A stretch of DNA of 57,547 nt from Acrocarpospora macrocephala (GTDB taxonomy: Bacteria > Actinomycetota > Actinomycetes > Streptosporangiales > Streptosporangiaceae): NCBI RefSeq assembly GCF_009687865.1, contig NZ_BLAE01000076.1, forward strand, positions 1-57,547. Direction: 5' to 3'. Below the pieces are notes generated by a model. That model did not search any database. It saw nothing but the letters and a program-made list of their open reading frames with translations, and had not been told where the DNA came from. A program made the translations under genes and the position numbers. Shown one piece after another: positions 15,991 to 25,269 of this stretch (positions are counted from its first letter, which is position 1; every line of letters begins with the position of its first letter).

Positions 15991-17811
15991 TCAGTTTTCT
16001 GGTTCGGGGCGGAAGAGTTGTTCGTAGAAGGCCAGTTCGGCTGCCAGGGCTGCGGTCTTGCTTTCCAGGCGGCGGAAGCCGTGGCTTTCGCCCTCGAAGG
16101 ACAGGTAGGTGCAGGGGACGCCACGATCGGTCAGGGCGGTGGCGAAGGCTTCGGCTTGGGCGGGGGGAACCACCGGGTCGGCCAGGCCCTGCATGAGGAG
16201 CATGGGGCAGGAGACCTCGGCGGCGCGGGAGAGGGGTTCCCGGGAGGAATACAGGGATTCCGGGCCCACGAGCCACTCGACGTAGCGGGATTCGAAGTCG
16301 TGGGTGGCGGCGACCAAGGGGGCCAGGGCGCTGACGCCGGCGATGGAGACGCCGCCGCAGAAGACGGTGGAGGCGGCGCAGGAGGCCATCACGGTCCAGC
16401 CGCCCGCGCTCGCGCCCCGCACCGCGATCCGAGCCGGGTCGGCGAGACCTTCGGCCGCGAGCCACTGGGCCGCCGCGACCGTGTCCTCCACGTCCACCAC
16501 ACCCCACTGCCCGCGCAGCCGCTCACGATAGGCACGCCCGTACCCCGTCGAACCCCCGTAGTTGACCTCAAGAACGCCGATCCCTCGCGTGGTGAAGAAC
16601 GCCTTCTCCAGGCTCAACTCGGTCGTGGCATGCCCAGTCGGACCCCCATGAACGAAAACCACATAGGGCGCGGGTTCCGCCAAAGGCGGCGGATAGAGGT
16701 AGGCGTGGACGCGGCGGCCGAAGCTGCCTTCAATCTCGACTGAGCGGGGTTTGGGCAGATAGGCGATGTCGGGCAGTTCGGCGATGTCACGGCGCAGTCC
16801 CTCGACGCGCCCGGTGACGATGTCGACGCGGACCACCGAGCGGGGCACGTCGGAGCCATAGGCGATGCCCACCAGGGCGTTCCCGTCCGCGCTCAGGGCG
16901 GGCCGCCAGCCGGAATACGGGACGTCGAGGTCGGCGAGGGATCCGGTCTCCGGATCCAGGATGCCCAGGCGCAGGTCCCCCTGTCCGTGCAGGACCGCGA
17001 GCCGGCCGTCCCCCAGCACGAGGTACGGCAACCCGCCCAACTCCCACAACGGCCACGCGAACTCCTCCTCAGCCGGATACAACGCCTGCGAAGAAGTCCC
17101 GAAGATCCCGATCTGATAGAGGTTCCACCACCCCGACCAATCAGAGATCAGATAAAGGTTCCGATTATCCCGCCACTGCGGCGCGAGCACGGACTCGCTC
17201 ATCCCGCCCTTGACCGTCCACGAACTGCCGTCCTCAAGCCGCGTGATCCGCAACTCGGTCCCCGTCCACGGCAACCGCGGATGATTCCAGCAGATATAAG
17301 CGAGATGCTCCCCATCTGGCGACAAAGCCGGAGAAGCATAGAAATCGCTACCGGCGACCACCTCCGTCACCTCACCCGACAAGGTCACCGAAGCAAGCGC
17401 CCGATCCACTTTCCCGTCGTGATGCCGCTCCCGCACACACCAGACCACCCCGGCGGCGAACAGCAGATCGCCGTACCGATGCTCGGAATCCGCCGTCAAC
17501 GCCCGGGGCGTACCCCCGTCGGTCAGGTAGAGCCGCTGGTCGGAATGGTTGACGAAGACCACGCCCACGCCGGGGACGACCACGTAGGACCGCCCGCCGT
17601 ACTCGTGCACCCGCGACCGCGCGTCCCAGGGGGCGGCGATGAGCTCGCGGCGGGTGCCGTCGGCGGCGCGGTGGACGATGGTGCGGCGGCCCGCTTCGGC
17701 CGGTCGGTCCTCCTCCCACCAGACCTCCTCGCCGAGCACGGTGGGGAAGCCGAGGCGCAGCCCTGACCTGGCCACGTCGGCGGTGGAGATCGGCGGTCGC
17801 TCGGGGGACAT
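15991..17811 (-). CDS. S9 family (prolyl oligopeptidase-type) peptidase
   Basis: This 606-residue protein has an N-terminal beta-propeller region (repeated strand pairs such as FYASPALSPDGEHLAYI and WSGWWNLYQIGIFG) and a C-terminal alpha/beta hydrolase domain. The nucleophile elbow is GASAGGW, the acid is in GLADPVVPP and the base is in GESHGFR. An oxyanion/HGGPTGH motif precedes them. This is the acylaminoacyl-peptidase/dipeptidyl-peptidase-like arm of S9, probably cytosolic because no signal peptide is present. The frame is open further upstream, but ATG 17811 (MSPERPPISTADVARSG) has an AGG-containing site at a proper distance. It is 41 bp downstream of the small binding lipoprotein and may be cotranscribed with the importer, hinting at peptide or amino-acid recycling (inference). 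Confidence 0.92.
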   Translation of the reverse strand: MSPERPPISTADVARSGLRLGFPTVLGEEVWWEEDRPAEAGRRTIVHRAADGTRRELIAAPWDARSRVHEYGGRSYVVVPGVGVVFVNHSDQRLYLTDGGTPRALTADSEHRYGDLLFAAGVVWCVRERHHDGKVDRALASVTLSGEVTEVVAGSDFYASPALSPDGEHLAYICWNHPRLPWTGTELRITRLEDGSSWTVKGGMSESVLAPQWRDNRNLYLISDWSGWWNLYQIGIFGTSSQALYPAEEEFAWPLWELGGLPYLVLGDGRLAVLHGQGDLRLGILDPETGSLADLDVPYSGWRPALSADGNALVGIAYGSDVPRSVVRVDIVTGRVEGLRRDIAELPDIAYLPKPRSVEIEGSFGRRVHAYLYPPPLAEPAPYVVFVHGGPTGHATTELSLEKAFFTTRGIGVLEVNYGGSTGYGRAYRERLRGQWGVVDVEDTVAAAQWLAAEGLADPARIAVRGASAGGWTVMASCAASTVFCGGVSIAGVSALAPLVAATHDFESRYVEWLVGPESLYSSREPLSRAAEVSCPMLLMQGLADPVVPPAQAEAFATALTDRGVPCTYLSFEGESHGFRRLESKTAALAAELAFYEQLFRPEPEN

Positions 17812-17852
17812 GACTGGCATCCTGCCGGAAAAGCGGGGCCGTGTGTGGCCGG

Positions 17853-18575
17853 TTATCCCTTTTCTAGGACGGGCGGCGACAGGTACCTCGTGGCCAGCAG
17901 CCCCAGGTAGTCGATCACCGCCCGATGCCATGACCCGTCCTCGTACATCGTCCGAAGCGCCTCCTCCACGTCATCCCGCAACCCGATCGCGTTGGGCGCG
18001 AGGCGGATGCCGTACCGCACCTCGGCGAGATCGCGGCCGAGGAAGCGGAAGCGGCCGGGATACTGCGCGGAGATTCCGGCCAGGACGGGGGCGTCGGCGA
18101 TGATCGCGTCGATGCGCCGGTCGGCGAGGAGCGGGCCGCAGGCGGCGGGCACGTTCGCCTCGGCGACGAAGACGTTCTGCCAGGTGGTGCCGAAGCGTTC
18201 GACCAGCGGCGCGACGTCGGCGCGGGTGCCGCAGACCCGCGCCGATCGCAGGGCCCGGAGCGTGCGCAGCTCCTGCGTGCGGACCAGCAGGTCCTTGGTG
18301 GTCACCAGGTACGGCCCGGCGTAGCGTCCGCCGACCGCGCCGAGGCTGAGATCGGCCTCCCCGGCGTCGAAGGTGTAGCGGATCTGGTCGTCCCGGTATC
18401 CGAGCTCGCGCGCCACGTAGTGCGCCACCGCGATGTCGAACCCGGCCCAGCCGCCCCCGGGCAGCTTGTCCACCAGCCCGGGCTGCCCCGCCCGCACCCC
18501 GATCACGAGGCTGCCGCTGCCCCCACACGCGGTGAGGAAAACGGCCGCCATACCCAGAACAACGACGCGCCACAC
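17853..18575 (-). CDS. Degenerate amino-acid-binding lipoprotein, GluB paralogue
   Basis: This 240-residue lipoprotein (GTG start; lipobox FLTAC, Cys 17) aligns along its length with the GluB encoded 2.4 kb upstream. Shared features include LVIGVRAGQPGL, FDIAVAHYVARELGY, AGPYLVT, the Cys pair around VCGTRAD...AACGPLL, and the EDGSW tail. It lacks two blocks that GluB has: the NREPFIQQG helix and the SITDARKEV segment carrying the ligand-carboxylate Arg of this fold. It goes straight from FDAGEADLSLGA to RYAGPY. It therefore probably does not bind glutamate in the normal way. It follows gluD by 68 bp on the same strand. A sensor or decoy role is speculation. Confidence 0.82.
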   Translation of the reverse strand: MWRVVVLGMAAVFLTACGGSGSLVIGVRAGQPGLVDKLPGGGWAGFDIAVAHYVARELGYRDDQIRYTFDAGEADLSLGAVGGRYAGPYLVTTKDLLVRTQELRTLRALRSARVCGTRADVAPLVERFGTTWQNVFVAEANVPAACGPLLADRRIDAIIADAPVLAGISAQYPGRFRFLGRDLAEVRYGIRLAPNAIGLRDDVEEALRTMYEDGSWHRAVIDYLGLLATRYLSPPVLEKG

Positions 18576-18643
18576 CCGATCAGGATCAGATCAGGCGCGC
18601 GCTACGCCCCGCAATGACACGTCAAACCTTGACCACCCCACGT

Positions 18644-19510
18644 CTACAACGACGCCGGGGCCGTCACGGAATCGGGTGGCGCGACCGGTTTCGCGGTGGT
18701 TTTGCGGCTGCGCCGGCTGCGCTTCTCCAGCCAGGTCGCCACCTGCCCGACCGCCACGTTGATCAGGATGTAGATGAGCGCCATCACGATCACCGACGGG
18801 ATCAGGTTGCGGAAGTTGGAGGGCAGGATGCGCGCCCCGGCGTTCAGCAGGTCCTCGTAGGCGACGATGAAGCCCAGCGCGGTGTCCTTGAGCAGCACCA
18901 CCAGCTGGCTCACGATGGCCGGCATCATCGCGGTGACCGCCTGCGGCAGCAGGATCAGCCGCATCGCCTGGCCCTTGCGCAGCCCGACCGCGAGGGCGGC
19001 CTCGGTCTGCCCGCGCGGCAGCGACGAGATGCCCGCCCGGACGATCTCGGCGAGCACCGAGCCGTTGTACATGACCAGGCCGAAGACGACGGCGCTGAAG
19101 GAGGTGACGGTCAGGCCGAAGACGGCGCTGCCGCCGTACTGGGCGAAGAAGATCATGATGAGCAGCGGGATGGCCCGGAAGAACTCGACGATCGCCCCGG
19201 CCGGGATGCGGATCCAGGTGTGCTCGGACAGCCGGGCCATGCCGAACACGAACCCGAACGGCACGGCGATCAACGCCGCCGTCGCCGCCGCGCTGAGCGT
19301 GTTCCACAGCCCGGGCAGGATCAGATTGACCCAGACATCCGCCCGCAGGAACGGCTCCCACAACGCCGCATCAAACTGGCCTTTTTCGTCAAATTTCCGA
19401 TAGCCCAGGTAGGCCAGCACGACCAGTAGCACCGCGAACAGCACGGTGAGCACCAGGTTGCGCCGCCGCCCGCGCGGTCCCGGGGCGTCGTAGAGAACGC
19501 TGGCTCTCAT
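18644..19510 (-). CDS. gluD: Glutamate ABC transporter permease D
   Basis: This 288-residue inner-membrane permease of the polar amino acid (HisM/GltJK) type has an N-terminal segment LTVLFAVLLVVLAYLGY, then at least four more hydrophobic helices. The EAA loop is seen around LPRGQTEAALAVGLRKGQAMRLILLPQA, the contact for the ATPase. The ATG overlaps the gluC stop (ATGA), implying translational coupling and a GluC-GluD heterodimer. The extended C-terminus ends in a basic, Thr/Pro-rich tail. The symbol follows the gluABCD operon naming of actinobacteria; substrate identity is by family and context. Confidence 0.9.
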   Translation of the reverse strand: MRASVLYDAPGPRGRRRNLVLTVLFAVLLVVLAYLGYRKFDEKGQFDAALWEPFLRADVWVNLILPGLWNTLSAAATAALIAVPFGFVFGMARLSEHTWIRIPAGAIVEFFRAIPLLIMIFFAQYGGSAVFGLTVTSFSAVVFGLVMYNGSVLAEIVRAGISSLPRGQTEAALAVGLRKGQAMRLILLPQAVTAMMPAIVSQLVVLLKDTALGFIVAYEDLLNAGARILPSNFRNLIPSVIVMALIYILINVAVGQVATWLEKRSRRSRKTTAKPVAPPDSVTAPASL

Positions 19511-20175
19511 CGTGCCACCGCCAGCCGTCGGGCCAGCCAGCCGAACAGCAGCCCGACCGGCAGGGTGAGCACCAGGAACCCGAGCGCGAACCCGAGGAAG
19601 ATCGGGACCACCGCCTCCTGATGCCGCTCGAACAGGGATTTCATGGTGAGCGAGGCCTCCGCGACGCCGATCGCGGCGGCGATCGTGGTGTTCTTGATCA
19701 GCGCGATCAGCACGCTGCCCAGCGGCGCGATCACCGCGCGGAAGGCCTGCGGGAGCACGATGTGCCGCAGGTTCTGGATGAAGGTCAGCCCGAGTGCACG
19801 GGCGGCCTCCGCCTGCCCGATCGGGACGGTGTTGATCCCCGATCTGATGGCCTCGCAGACGAAGGCCGCCGTGTAGAGCGACAGGCCGATGATGGACAGC
19901 CAGAGGTAGTTGACGGACAGGCTCTCGGAGAACGAGACATCCAGCACCAGCCCGAGCCCCAGCCCGCAGAACACGATCACCAGGGTGAGCGGCGTGTTCC
20001 GCAGCGCGTTGACATAGGTGGCGGCCACGGTGCGGAGCACGCCCAGCGGGCTCACCCGCATCGCGGCCAGCACCGTACCCAGCACCAGGGCGGCCACGGC
20101 GGTGGCCAGCGTGAGCCGTAAGGTCAGCCAGAACGCGCCCAGAATGACCGGCAGCTCGTCGAAGAGAGCGGACAC
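19507..20175 (-). CDS. gluC: Glutamate ABC transporter permease C
   Basis: This 222-residue permease has hydrophobic helices from FWLTLRLTLATAVAALVLG onward, the NTPLTLVIVFCGLGLGL segment and the EAA loop IGQAEAARALGLTFIQNLRH with the following IVLPQAFR. The GTG start at 20175 follows GGAGG by 9 nt. It is separated by 30 bp from gluB and overlaps gluD by 4 bp. It forms the transmembrane channel with GluD. Confidence 0.9.
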   Translation of the reverse strand: MSALFDELPVILGAFWLTLRLTLATAVAALVLGTVLAAMRVSPLGVLRTVAATYVNALRNTPLTLVIVFCGLGLGLVLDVSFSESLSVNYLWLSIIGLSLYTAAFVCEAIRSGINTVPIGQAEAARALGLTFIQNLRHIVLPQAFRAVIAPLGSVLIALIKNTTIAAAIGVAEASLTMKSLFERHQEAVVPIFLGFALGFLVLTLPVGLLFGWLARRLAVAR

Positions 20176-20205
20176 GGCCTACCTACCTCCGCTACCGGCG
20201 CTCGA

Positions 20206-21012
20206 TCAGTACCGCTCCAGCGCCGGAGGCGAGGCGAAGAACTGGCCGAACTCGCCGAAGTTGGCGTCGACGTACTTCTTCCAGGAGCCGTCCTTGAACA
20301 TCTTGTCGATGGCGTTGTTGATCTTGTCGCGGGTTTCCTTGTCGTCCTTCTTCAGGCCGATGCCGTACTTCTCCTCGGAGAAGGGCTGGCCGACGAGGCG
20401 GAACTTGCCGGGCGACTGGGCGGCGAAGCCGGCCAGGATGGTGGCGTCGGTGGAGATCGCGTCCACCTGGCTCTGCTCGAGCAGCGGCAGGCAGGCGCCG
20501 TAGCCCTGCTGCTCGGTCAGGTACTGGCCCTTCCACGGCTCGCCGAACTTCTCCACCAGCCGGGCGGGAGAGGAGGACCCCTGCGCGCCGCAGACCTTCT
20601 TGGTGGCGAGCGAGTCGACGTTGGCGATCCCGGTGTCCGCGGCCCGGGTGAGGATGTCCTGCCCGGTGATCAGGTACGGCCCGGCGAAGGAGATCACTTC
20701 CTTGCGGGCGTCGGTGATCGAGTAGGTGGCGACCACGATGTCGACCTGACCCTGCTGGATGAACGGCTCCCGGTTCGCGGAGACGGTCTCCTTGAACTCG
20801 ATCTGGTCGTCGCTGTAGCCCAGTTCCTTGGCGACATACTTGGCCACATCCACGTCGAAGCCCTTGACCGAGCCGTCCGGCTGCTTCAGGCCGAGCCCGG
20901 GCTGGTCGAACTTGACGCCGATCACAAACTTGTCGTCGCCACTGCAGGCGGCAAGACTCGTGGCCAATGCCGCTGCGGCCAAAAGAACGGCTCCGATTCG
21001 GCGGACTCGCAT
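20206..21012 (-). CDS. gluB: Glutamate-binding lipoprotein
   Basis: This 268-residue periplasmic-binding-fold lipoprotein has signal peptide MRVRRIGAVLLAAAALATSL with lipobox SLAAC (Cys 23), so it is anchored outside the membrane. The type-II SBP features FVIGVKFDQPGLG, VKGFDVDVAKYVAKELG, SITDARKEVISFAGPY (with the carboxylate-binding Arg) and the EDGSW-like KDGSWKKYV are intact. The start at 21012 is preferred over an upstream in-frame TTG because GAGGTGG sits 5 nt before it. It delivers substrate to GluC/GluD. Confidence 0.92.
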   Translation of the reverse strand: MRVRRIGAVLLAAAALATSLAACSGDDKFVIGVKFDQPGLGLKQPDGSVKGFDVDVAKYVAKELGYSDDQIEFKETVSANREPFIQQGQVDIVVATYSITDARKEVISFAGPYLITGQDILTRAADTGIANVDSLATKKVCGAQGSSSPARLVEKFGEPWKGQYLTEQQGYGACLPLLEQSQVDAISTDATILAGFAAQSPGKFRLVGQPFSEEKYGIGLKKDDKETRDKINNAIDKMFKDGSWKKYVDANFGEFGQFFASPPALERY

Positions 21013-21068
21013 AACTGCCACCTCTTCCAATTCACTGAGCCGGGTCTCGGCTCGGGGGAATGTGCGAT

Positions 21069-21824
<756 letters not shown>

Positions 21825-21957
21825 GGTCAACAAAAGTAAGGGGGTCTTCATAACCAAGTCACTAACCAGCCGGTACCGATCCCATCACGGCTTTTCCCGG
21901 AATCCTCCTGGTCGGTGGCCCATGCCGGCCGGGACAGGCGCCCGATTCAGTGGCGGC

Positions 21958-22587
21958 ATGAGTGATTCCTTCCGGCGCCACGCCGCCGCCGGGTCGTTGG
22001 TGGCCTGGCCTGTCCTGCTCTTCCTCGCCTTCCTCACCTCGCCCCCCGGGACCGACCACAACCCCGCGCTCTTCCTGGCTCACACGACGAAGGTGCAGGT
22101 CAGCGCCGTGCTCTTCCTGTGGGCCACGGCGGCGATGATCCCCGGCATGCTGGCGCTCGCCGGGCTGCTGCGGGAGCGCGCGCCCCGGCTGGCCAACCTG
22201 GGCGCGGCCGTCGGCATGATCGGTTCCGCCGCCGCGGTGAGCCTGTTCATGACCGACTTCTACGACCTGGCGCTCGCCCAGACCCTGCCCGCCGACCAGG
22301 CGGTGGCGGTCACCGCCGCCGCGGGCGACATGGCGGGGTTCGTCTACGGGATTCTGATTCCGGCGTTCCTGTCGCATGTGGGGGCGCTGATCCTGACGAT
22401 CTCGCTGGCCGCGACGCGGGTCGGGCCGTGGTGGCTGCCGGTTCTGGTGGTCGCCGGGATCGCCATCCCGTTCCTCACCGCCGAGCAGCCGCCCGCCGTG
22501 CAGTCCACCGGGGCGCTGTGCCAGCTCGTCGCGTACGGCTGGGCGGCGTGGCGGGTGCTCAGAACCCCGATTCCCGCGCGCGGCTGA
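21958..22587 (+). CDS. Multi-pass membrane protein, unknown function
   Basis: This 209-residue protein has about six hydrophobic segments: SLVAWPVLLFLAFLT, VSAVLFLWATAAMIPGMLAL, NLGAAVGMIGSAAAVSLF, a middle MAGFVYGILIPAFLSHVGAL, PWWLPVLVVAGIAIPFL, and a last CQLVAYGWAAWRVL. There are no catalytic motifs. The layout resembles small DUF4386-like or uncharacterised actinobacterial integral membrane proteins. The frame is open upstream, but ATG 21958 gives a start with MSDSFRRH just before the first helix. Its 3' end overlaps the convergent response-regulator gene by 29 bp. Confidence 0.7.
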   Translation: MSDSFRRHAAAGSLVAWPVLLFLAFLTSPPGTDHNPALFLAHTTKVQVSAVLFLWATAAMIPGMLALAGLLRERAPRLANLGAAVGMIGSAAAVSLFMTDFYDLALAQTLPADQAVAVTAAAGDMAGFVYGILIPAFLSHVGALILTISLAATRVGPWWLPVLVVAGIAIPFLTAEQPPAVQSTGALCQLVAYGWAAWRVLRTPIPARG

Positions 22588-23194
22588 CCGCGCTGACCCG
22601 ATCGCCCACATGCAGCTTGGCGAAGATGTTGGAGACGTGGTTGCGCACGGTCTTGTGGGTCAGCGCCAGCCGCTCCGCGATCTGCGGGTTGGTGAGATGC
22701 GAGGTCATCAGCCCCAGGATCTCCCGCTCCCGGGGCGTCAGCTGCGGCAGGCTCTGCTCGCGCCTGGCCAGCCCGGAGAAGTAGCCGATCAGGCGGTTGG
22801 CGATGGCCGGGCCGAACACCGCGTCTCCGGCGGCCACGGCCCGGATCGCCCGGGACAGTTCCACCCGGCGGGCGCCCTTGACGACATAACCTCGGGCGCC
22901 CGCGCGCAACGCCGCGAACACCGACTCGTCGTCGTCGGACATGCTCAGGATCAGCACCCGGATATGCGGGTTGTCGCGCAGAATGCGTTCGGTGGCGACC
23001 ACGCCGCCCATGCCCGGCATGGTCAGATCCATCAGCACGACATCCGGCTGGAGCTGGTTGATCAGCGCCAGCGCCTGCTCGCCGTTGGCGACCTGGTCGA
23101 CCACCTTGATGCCGTCCAGCGGCGAGAGCAGCGCCACCAGTCCCGCCCGGAACGCCGGATGGTCGTCAACGAGCAGGATGTTGATGGGTTCCAT
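22559..23194 (-). CDS. NarL/LuxR-type response regulator
   Basis: The 211-residue regulator has a receiver domain (acidic pocket at DD in LLVDDHPAFRAG, phospho-acceptor Asp 56 in DVVLMDLTMPG, Lys in GYVVKGA) and a C-terminal LuxR helix-turn-helix (LTPREREILGLMTSHLTNPQ then HKTVRNHVSNIFAKL). The ATG at 23194 overlaps the kinase gene end by 29 bp, so both are made from one message. Phosphorylation by the upstream kinase should activate DNA binding; targets are unknown. Confidence 0.94.
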   Translation of the reverse strand: MEPINILLVDDHPAFRAGLVALLSPLDGIKVVDQVANGEQALALINQLQPDVVLMDLTMPGMGGVVATERILRDNPHIRVLILSMSDDDESVFAALRAGARGYVVKGARRVELSRAIRAVAAGDAVFGPAIANRLIGYFSGLARREQSLPQLTPREREILGLMTSHLTNPQIAERLALTHKTVRNHVSNIFAKLHVGDRVSAVSRARESGF

Positions 23195-25154
23195 GGTTTT
23201 CCCCTCTGGCCGGGAGCTTCGCGAGCACGCGGGTGCCGCCCTCCTGGCGTGGTTCGATCGTGCACCATCCGCCCAGTTCGGCGGCACGGTCGCGCATCGA
23301 CAGCGTGCCGACCCCGGCCTTGCCTTCCGGCCCGCGGCCGTTGTCGCACACCTCAAGGCTAAGCGTCTCGTCGATGGCGGACAGACGCAACCAGGCCCGC
23401 GACGCGCGGGCGTGCCTGCGCACGTTGGCCAGCGCCTCGACCGCGATGTGATAGGCCGCGACCTCGGTCGCGGCGGGCAGCGCGGGCAGCTCCGCCGGGG
23501 CCTCGATCCGGATCGTGAGCTCGCCCGGCAGGCCCGCGACGTGCGACGACAGCGCCCGCAGCAGCCCCAGCGAATCCAGCGCGGGCGGCCGCAACCCCTC
23601 GATCAGCGCCCGCACGTCCGCCACCGCCGCCTCCGCATCCCCGATGATCTCCTCCAGCAACTCCCTGGCCGGCCCAGGCCCCACCAGGTCCTGTACGGCT
23701 TCCGCCCGCATCGTCAACGCCGCGAGCGTCGGCCCGAGCCCGTCATGGAGATCGTTGCGAATCCGGCGGCGCTCCTCCTCGCGGGCCACGACCAGGCGCT
23801 CGCGGGAACGCCGCAGATCGGCCGACAGGCGTTCGGCGTGGACGGCGACGCCCATCCGCCTGGCCAGCTCCGCGAGCACCCGGCGGTCCTGCTCGCCGAG
23901 GTCGCGCTCGCCCGGGCGGGGGGCCAGGATCAGCCTGCCGACCTGCTCGTTCTGGTAGGTCAGTGGCACCACGATGCGACCGGGGGGCGGGTCGTCGTCG
24001 GTGAGGTCGATGGCGGCGTAGGGGAGTTTGAGCGCTTCCGCCACGGATTCGGCGGCTGCGGTGAGGACCGTGCCCGGTGCCGCGGTCTGTTCCAGGCGGT
24101 GGCCGAGGAGGGTCAGGGCGGCGTGGGGGTCGTCGCGGGTGCCGTACATGAGGAGGTTGACGGCGCGCTGGACGCGGGCGCGCAGGGGCGCGAAGACGAC
24201 GGCGACCAGGCCGGCGGCGGCGATGGACAGGGGGAGGCCGTCGACGGCGTGGAAGACCGCGCCCAGGTAACCCACGATCAGCACGTAGCCGCCGGTGACG
24301 AAACCGGACAGGACGGCGTAGACGAGGGTGCGGTTGATGACCAGGTCGATGTCGAACAGGCCGTACCAGAGGACGGCCACGCCGATCGCGGCCAGGACGA
24401 GGGTCATCGCGGCCGCGCCGGCCAGCTCCCAGAACGGGCTGAGCACGGGCCAGACCTGGTCGGGGAAGCCGTCGCGCAGGCCCGCGATCAGGCGTGCGAT
24501 CACGATCAGCCCGGCCAGGCTCACGGCGTAGACCAGCCACTTGACCTGGGCGCGCTCGGTGCCCCTGGTGTGGCGGGCGCGCATGGCCAGGTTGGCGGCG
24601 CCGGCGATGAACAGGATGCCGGTGAAGATGGGGAAGCCGGTGTCCGCGATCTGGGCGGCGTCTTCCATGGCTGGGACGCCGAGGGGGTTGATCACGGCGG
24701 TGCCGTACCCGAGCTGGCTGTTCGGGCCGGGGCGGAGGGCGCTCGGGATCGCGGCGAGGGCGGCGGTGACGGCGGCGGCCCACAGGAGCGGGCGCCAGCG
24801 GGGGGACGGGAGCCGTCCCGATGGGAAGCACAGGGGGATCGCGGCGATGGCGAGGTTCGCCGGGATCCACAGCCAGGTCTGCGGCCAGGCGAAGAATGTC
24901 GCTTCCGGGTTGTTCACGGCGAGCTGGCCGGAGGCGTCCAGGAGGGCGAAGGACAGGCCGGTGGTGGCCAGGAGCAGGCCGATCATGTTGCCCGGGCGGC
25001 GCACGTTGATCAGGCCGCCGATGATCGCGCCGGCCGCGACGAAGACCAGGTGGCTCTGCTGGATCAGGTCGGACCCGTTCCGTACGCCCAGCGCGACGGC
25101 CGCGACGACCAGGAGCAGGCTCGCCACGCAGGCGCCCCAGGCCGCGAATCGCAC
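23166..25154 (-). CDS. Membrane sensor histidine kinase, HisKA_3/NarL-partner type
   Basis: This kinase of about 662 residues has an N-terminal half with roughly eight hydrophobic helices (for example ACVASLLLVVAAVALGV and NLAIAAIPLCFPSG). A GAF-like region (PYAAIDLTDDDPPPGRIVVP) follows. The HisKA_3 phospho-site is EERRRIRNDLHDGLGPTLAA, and the HATPase contains CDNGRGPEGKAG and VGTLSMRDRAAELGG. The open frame begins upstream at 25280, but GTG 25154 has GGGAGG 5 nt before it and leaves room for the divergent miaB promoter. The signal sensed is unknown; many transmembrane helices suggest a membrane or lipid-linked cue. Confidence 0.92.
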   Translation of the reverse strand: MRFAAWGACVASLLLVVAAVALGVRNGSDLIQQSHLVFVAAGAIIGGLINVRRPGNMIGLLLATTGLSFALLDASGQLAVNNPEATFFAWPQTWLWIPANLAIAAIPLCFPSGRLPSPRWRPLLWAAAVTAALAAIPSALRPGPNSQLGYGTAVINPLGVPAMEDAAQIADTGFPIFTGILFIAGAANLAMRARHTRGTERAQVKWLVYAVSLAGLIVIARLIAGLRDGFPDQVWPVLSPFWELAGAAAMTLVLAAIGVAVLWYGLFDIDLVINRTLVYAVLSGFVTGGYVLIVGYLGAVFHAVDGLPLSIAAAGLVAVVFAPLRARVQRAVNLLMYGTRDDPHAALTLLGHRLEQTAAPGTVLTAAAESVAEALKLPYAAIDLTDDDPPPGRIVVPLTYQNEQVGRLILAPRPGERDLGEQDRRVLAELARRMGVAVHAERLSADLRRSRERLVVAREEERRRIRNDLHDGLGPTLAALTMRAEAVQDLVGPGPARELLEEIIGDAEAAVADVRALIEGLRPPALDSLGLLRALSSHVAGLPGELTIRIEAPAELPALPAATEVAAYHIAVEALANVRRHARASRAWLRLSAIDETLSLEVCDNGRGPEGKAGVGTLSMRDRAAELGGWCTIEPRQEGGTRVLAKLPARGENHGTHQHPAR

Positions 25155-25269
25155 CCTGACCTCCCGGAATGCAGCTCCGGTCACAGGGTATCGGGGGATT
25201 TGCCCAAGTACATAGGACAGTGTCCCGGGCGCGTTACGCTCGCGGGAGCGCCTAGGCTTGTGGGTTGAG

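Noticed and set aside
22941-25268. 775-codon plus-strand frame opposite the histidine kinase
   Set aside because: Exact antisense of the kinase gene, with composition (Gly/Asp/Arg/His-rich) typical of such shadows.
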